NCBI GenBank assembly: GCA_963623095.1
Contig: CAVFKD010000013.1
Span: 1 to 43,183, forward strand
Origin: UBA3210 sp963623095
GTDB taxonomy: Bacteria; Bacillota_I; Bacilli_A; RFN20; CAG-449
Length of the DNA stretch: 43,183 nt
Reading direction: 5' to 3'
Of the stretch, positions 41,150 through 43,183 are shown one piece after another (position 1 is the stretch's first letter; each line of letters opens with the position of its first letter). Made by a program: the position numbers and the translations under genes. The notes below the pieces were generated by a model, which was not told the DNA's origin, searched no databases, and was given only the letters and a program-made list of their open reading frames with translations.

Positions 41150-42023
41150 TTACTTTCATCTCCTTTAAATATCTACTTAAAGCATCTTTCCAATCAGGTA
41201 ATCTATTAAATCCTGCTTTATCTAAAGATTCTTTAGACATTCTAGAATTTAAAGGTCTATCTGTTTGGTTAGGAACTAACTTTTTATATTCTAATGTAGT
41301 TACATCATTTACTTTAACATTTTTATTAGATAATTTGAATATCTCACGAGCGAATTCAGCCCATGATATATATCCTTCATTAGTCGCATGATAGATACCA
41401 TATTTAGTTGTTTCTATCATATCACATAATAATTTAGATAAATCATAAGTATAAGTAACTGAACCTATTTGATCACATACAACATTAAGTTCAGTTTTAC
41501 CCATATCTGCAAGTTTTAACATTGTCTTAACAAAGTTATTTCCATTTATTCCAAATACCCATGATATTCTAACAATGAAGTATTTATCTAAGCTTTGTTT
41601 AACAAAATCTTCACCTTCTGATTTTGTCTTTCCATAAGTAGAAAGACCAACTTTAGGACTATCTACTTCAAAAGGAGTTTCTCCTTTTCCATCAAAGACA
41701 TAATCAGTAGAAATATATACCATCTTAGCATTAACTTCTTTACAAGCTTCTGCGATATATTTAGGTCCTAATGCATTTACTTTATATACTGCTTCTTTAT
41801 TTTCTTCTGCTTTATCAACTGCAGTCCAAGCAGCATTATGCATTACTACATCAGGTTTATATTCATTAATTAATTTATGTACTGCTTTTTCATCAGTTAT
41901 ATCTAATTCATCTCTATCAATACCATAGATATTAGTATAACCTCTTTCTTTTAATTCTCTTACACAGTCATAACCAAGTTGTCCTTTAACACCAGTTACT
42001 ATTATTTTTAAATCTTTATTCAT
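41142..42023 (-). CDS. rfbD: dTDP-4-dehydrorhamnose reductase
   Basis: Last step of dTDP-L-rhamnose synthesis. 293 aa: IVTGVKGQLGYDCVREL, DITDEKAVHKLINEYKPDVVMHNAAWTAVDKAE, VYISTDYVFDGKGETPF, YGKTKSEGE, RISWVFG, and the C-terminal RPLNSRMSKESL. Starts 11 bases after rfbC. Confidence 0.96.
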   Translation of the reverse strand: MNKDLKIIVTGVKGQLGYDCVRELKERGYTNIYGIDRDELDITDEKAVHKLINEYKPDVVMHNAAWTAVDKAEENKEAVYKVNALGPKYIAEACKEVNAKMVYISTDYVFDGKGETPFEVDSPKVGLSTYGKTKSEGEDFVKQSLDKYFIVRISWVFGINGNNFVKTMLKLADMGKTELNVVCDQIGSVTYTYDLSKLLCDMIETTKYGIYHATNEGYISWAEFAREIFKLSNKNVKVNDVTTLEYKKLVPNQTDRPLNSRMSKESLDKAGFNRLPDWKDALSRYLKEMKVNG

Positions 42024-42034
42024 AATAATAACCC

Positions 42035-42598
42035 CTAGAACTTAATATTACTTTCTTTAAGTGATTTATGTAGTTTATCTTTTTCAGAAAGAAGTGGTTC
42101 TTCTTTATAAGGCCAATCAATTCCAACTTCTTCATCATTCCACATGATTCCACCTTCATCTTCAGGATGATATAATTCATCACATTTATAACAGAATGTT
42201 GCAGTTTCACTTAATACTACAAATCCATGAGCAAAGCCTCTAGGAATCATAAATTGATTACCTTTTTCACTAGAAAGAACTACACCTTCCCATTTACCAT
42301 AAGTAGGAGAATCTTTTCTTAAGTCTACACATACATCAAATACTTCTCCTTCAATACATCTAACTAATTTTGCTTGAGGATATGTCTTTTGGAAATGTAA
42401 ACCTCTTAAAACACCTTTTTTAGATTTAGATTGATTATCTTGAACAAAGTTATAATCAAGTCCTGCTTCTTTAAAATCTTTTTCTTTATATGTTTCCATG
42501 AAGTATCCACGGTTATCACCATACTTCTTTGGTTCTATAACATATACATCTTTAATAGATGTTTCGATGAATTTAAAATTACCGATTTGTTTTTCCAT
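42035..42598 (-). CDS. rfbC: dTDP-4-dehydrorhamnose 3,5-epimerase
   Basis: Third step of the pathway. Cupin fold, 187 aa: FIETSIKDVYVIEPKKYGDNRG, FVQDNQSKSKKGVLRGLHFQ (catalytic His region), KLVRCIEGEVFDVCVDLRKDSPTYGKW, IPRGFAHGFVVLSE, and YHPEDEGGIMWNDEEVGIDWP. Its ATG is 2 bases after the rfbA stop (TAGTTATG). Confidence 0.96.
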   Translation of the reverse strand: MEKQIGNFKFIETSIKDVYVIEPKKYGDNRGYFMETYKEKDFKEAGLDYNFVQDNQSKSKKGVLRGLHFQKTYPQAKLVRCIEGEVFDVCVDLRKDSPTYGKWEGVVLSSEKGNQFMIPRGFAHGFVVLSETATFCYKCDELYHPEDEGGIMWNDEEVGIDWPYKEEPLLSEKDKLHKSLKESNIKF

Positions 42599-42600
42599 AA

Positions 42601-43183
42601 CTATATACCGTAATATCTAACCTTTCCATCTGCAACATTCTTCAAATGCTTTCCATAGTCGTTCTTTTCCATGGTCTTAGCTGTTTCAAGGAGCTGTTCT
42701 TTAGATATCCATCCATTTACATAGCTGATTTCTTCCAAACATGCAATTTTGACTCCTTGATGGTTTTCAATCATCTTGACATAATCAGATGCTTCAACTA
42801 ATGAATCATGAGTACCAGTGTCAAGCCATGTATATCCTCTACCTAAAGTTGAGACATGTAACTTATGTTGTTCAAGATAGTAGTTATTAAGAGTTGTGAT
42901 TTCGTATTCACCTCTATCACTCTTCTTGATGTTCTTAGCTATTTCACTTACTCCCTTAGGATAGAAATATAATCCAGTTACACAATAATTGGATTTTGGA
43001 TTCTTTGGTTTCTCTTCAATGGATAAAGCATTACCTTCTTTGTCTAATTCAACAATACCAAATCTTTCAGGATCTTTGACCTGATATCCAAAGATGGTAG
43101 CTATTCCATTATTGGCTCTATCAATGGAATTAGTTAAGTGATTGATTAATCCTGCTCCATGATAGATGTTGTCTCCTAAAATC
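42601..43183 (-). CDS. rfbA: Glucose-1-phosphate thymidylyltransferase, N-terminal third beyond the window
   Basis: First step of dTDP-L-rhamnose synthesis. The minus strand is open from the window edge to TAG at 42601-42603, giving the last 193 residues or so of a protein of about 290. It begins ILGDNIYHGAGL (the nucleotidyltransferase Asp motif), then FGYQVKDPERFGIVELD, IEEKPKNPKSNYCVTGLYFYP, GRGYTWLDTGTHDSLVEASDY, IACLEEISYVNGWIS. AAG clearly outnumbers AAA for lysine here (about 12 to 6 by my count), unlike most of the window, which hints at a different origin or expression level. Confidence 0.95.
   Translation of the reverse strand, partial: ILGDNIYHGAGLINHLTNSIDRANNGIATIFGYQVKDPERFGIVELDKEGNALSIEEKPKNPKSNYCVTGLYFYPKGVSEIAKNIKKSDRGEYEITTLNNYYLEQHKLHVSTLGRGYTWLDTGTHDSLVEASDYVKMIENHQGVKIACLEEISYVNGWISKEQLLETAKTMEKNDYGKHLKNVADGKVRYYGI

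Noticed and set aside
1..43183. Mollicutes-style code with TGA as tryptophan
   Set aside because: Conserved tryptophans are TGG, the VanZ gene ends in TGA coupled to gpsA, and all genes are full length in the standard code.

Overview
The window is 43 kb of very AT-rich DNA (about 30% GC by eye) with strong AGGAGG-type ribosome sites, short intergenic gaps and CCA ends encoded in the tRNA genes. It holds a PTS sugar system, a VanZ protein, lipoproteins and a dTDP-rhamnose cluster. Tryptophan is read from TGG and TGA serves as a stop (end of the VanZ gene, 2059-2061), so the standard bacterial code applies. This points to a low-GC member of the Bacillota, plausibly a gut Bacilli lineage near Erysipelotrichales or the Mollicutes relatives. 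The lineage is inferred, not proven. I see no rRNA, insertion sequence, integrase, phage gene or CRISPR array, and no stretch over 300 bases without a gene.

Layout. 1-4.6 kb: end of a tRNA-Thr, a hexapeptide acetyltransferase, a solo winged-helix protein, gpsA, a VanZ protein carrying Ig-like domains, a small unknown gene and upp. 4.7-5.5 kb: a HAD phosphatase. 5.6-16.4 kb: a fatty-acid synthesis cluster read leftwards: an ACP, then a fused double ketosynthase, fabG, fabZ, an iron-sulfur-flavoprotein-like oxidoreductase, a second ACP, accB, accC, accD, accA, fabD, birA and an acyl-ACP thioesterase. 16.6-24.5 kb: a leftward fructose PTS block (fruR, fruK, fruABC, HPr, EI) followed by acpS and a CotH-like lipoprotein. 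24.7-31.5 kb: tRNA-Ser, a membrane protein with decayed GGDEF and EAL domains, a decayed NERD protein, deoD, an HD-GYP protein, an orphan PD-(D/E)XK-like nuclease, a decayed inverted copy of a tRNA pair, tRNA-Glu, tRNA-Asn and a third ACP. 31.7-34.7 kb: a metal, siderophore or corrinoid ABC importer. 34.7-36.2 kb: a GH43 glycosidase. 36.3-43.2 kb: a dTDP-rhamnose and glycosyltransferase operon that runs off the right edge.

How it fits together. The fatty-acid cluster makes malonyl-CoA (Acc plus BirA to biotinylate BCCP), moves malonyl to ACP (FabD), elongates (KS), reduces and dehydrates (FabG, FabZ) and releases chains (thioesterase); acpS, further along, arms the ACPs. Two standard parts are absent from the window: a FabH initiator and any known enoyl-ACP reductase (FabI, FabK, FabL, FabV). 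In their place are a ketosynthase fused to a ketosynthase-like domain without its catalytic residues (chain-length-factor-like) and a flavin/Fe-S oxidoreductase. This is the most novel system here: a possible FabH-less fatty-acid synthase with an unrecognised enoyl reductase.

Other points of note are HPr with Arg in place of regulatory Ser46, several palindromic or direct-repeat operator candidates, a degenerate GGDEF/EAL protein close to an HD-GYP protein, and the inverted, decaying tRNA-Asn/tRNA-Glu copy.
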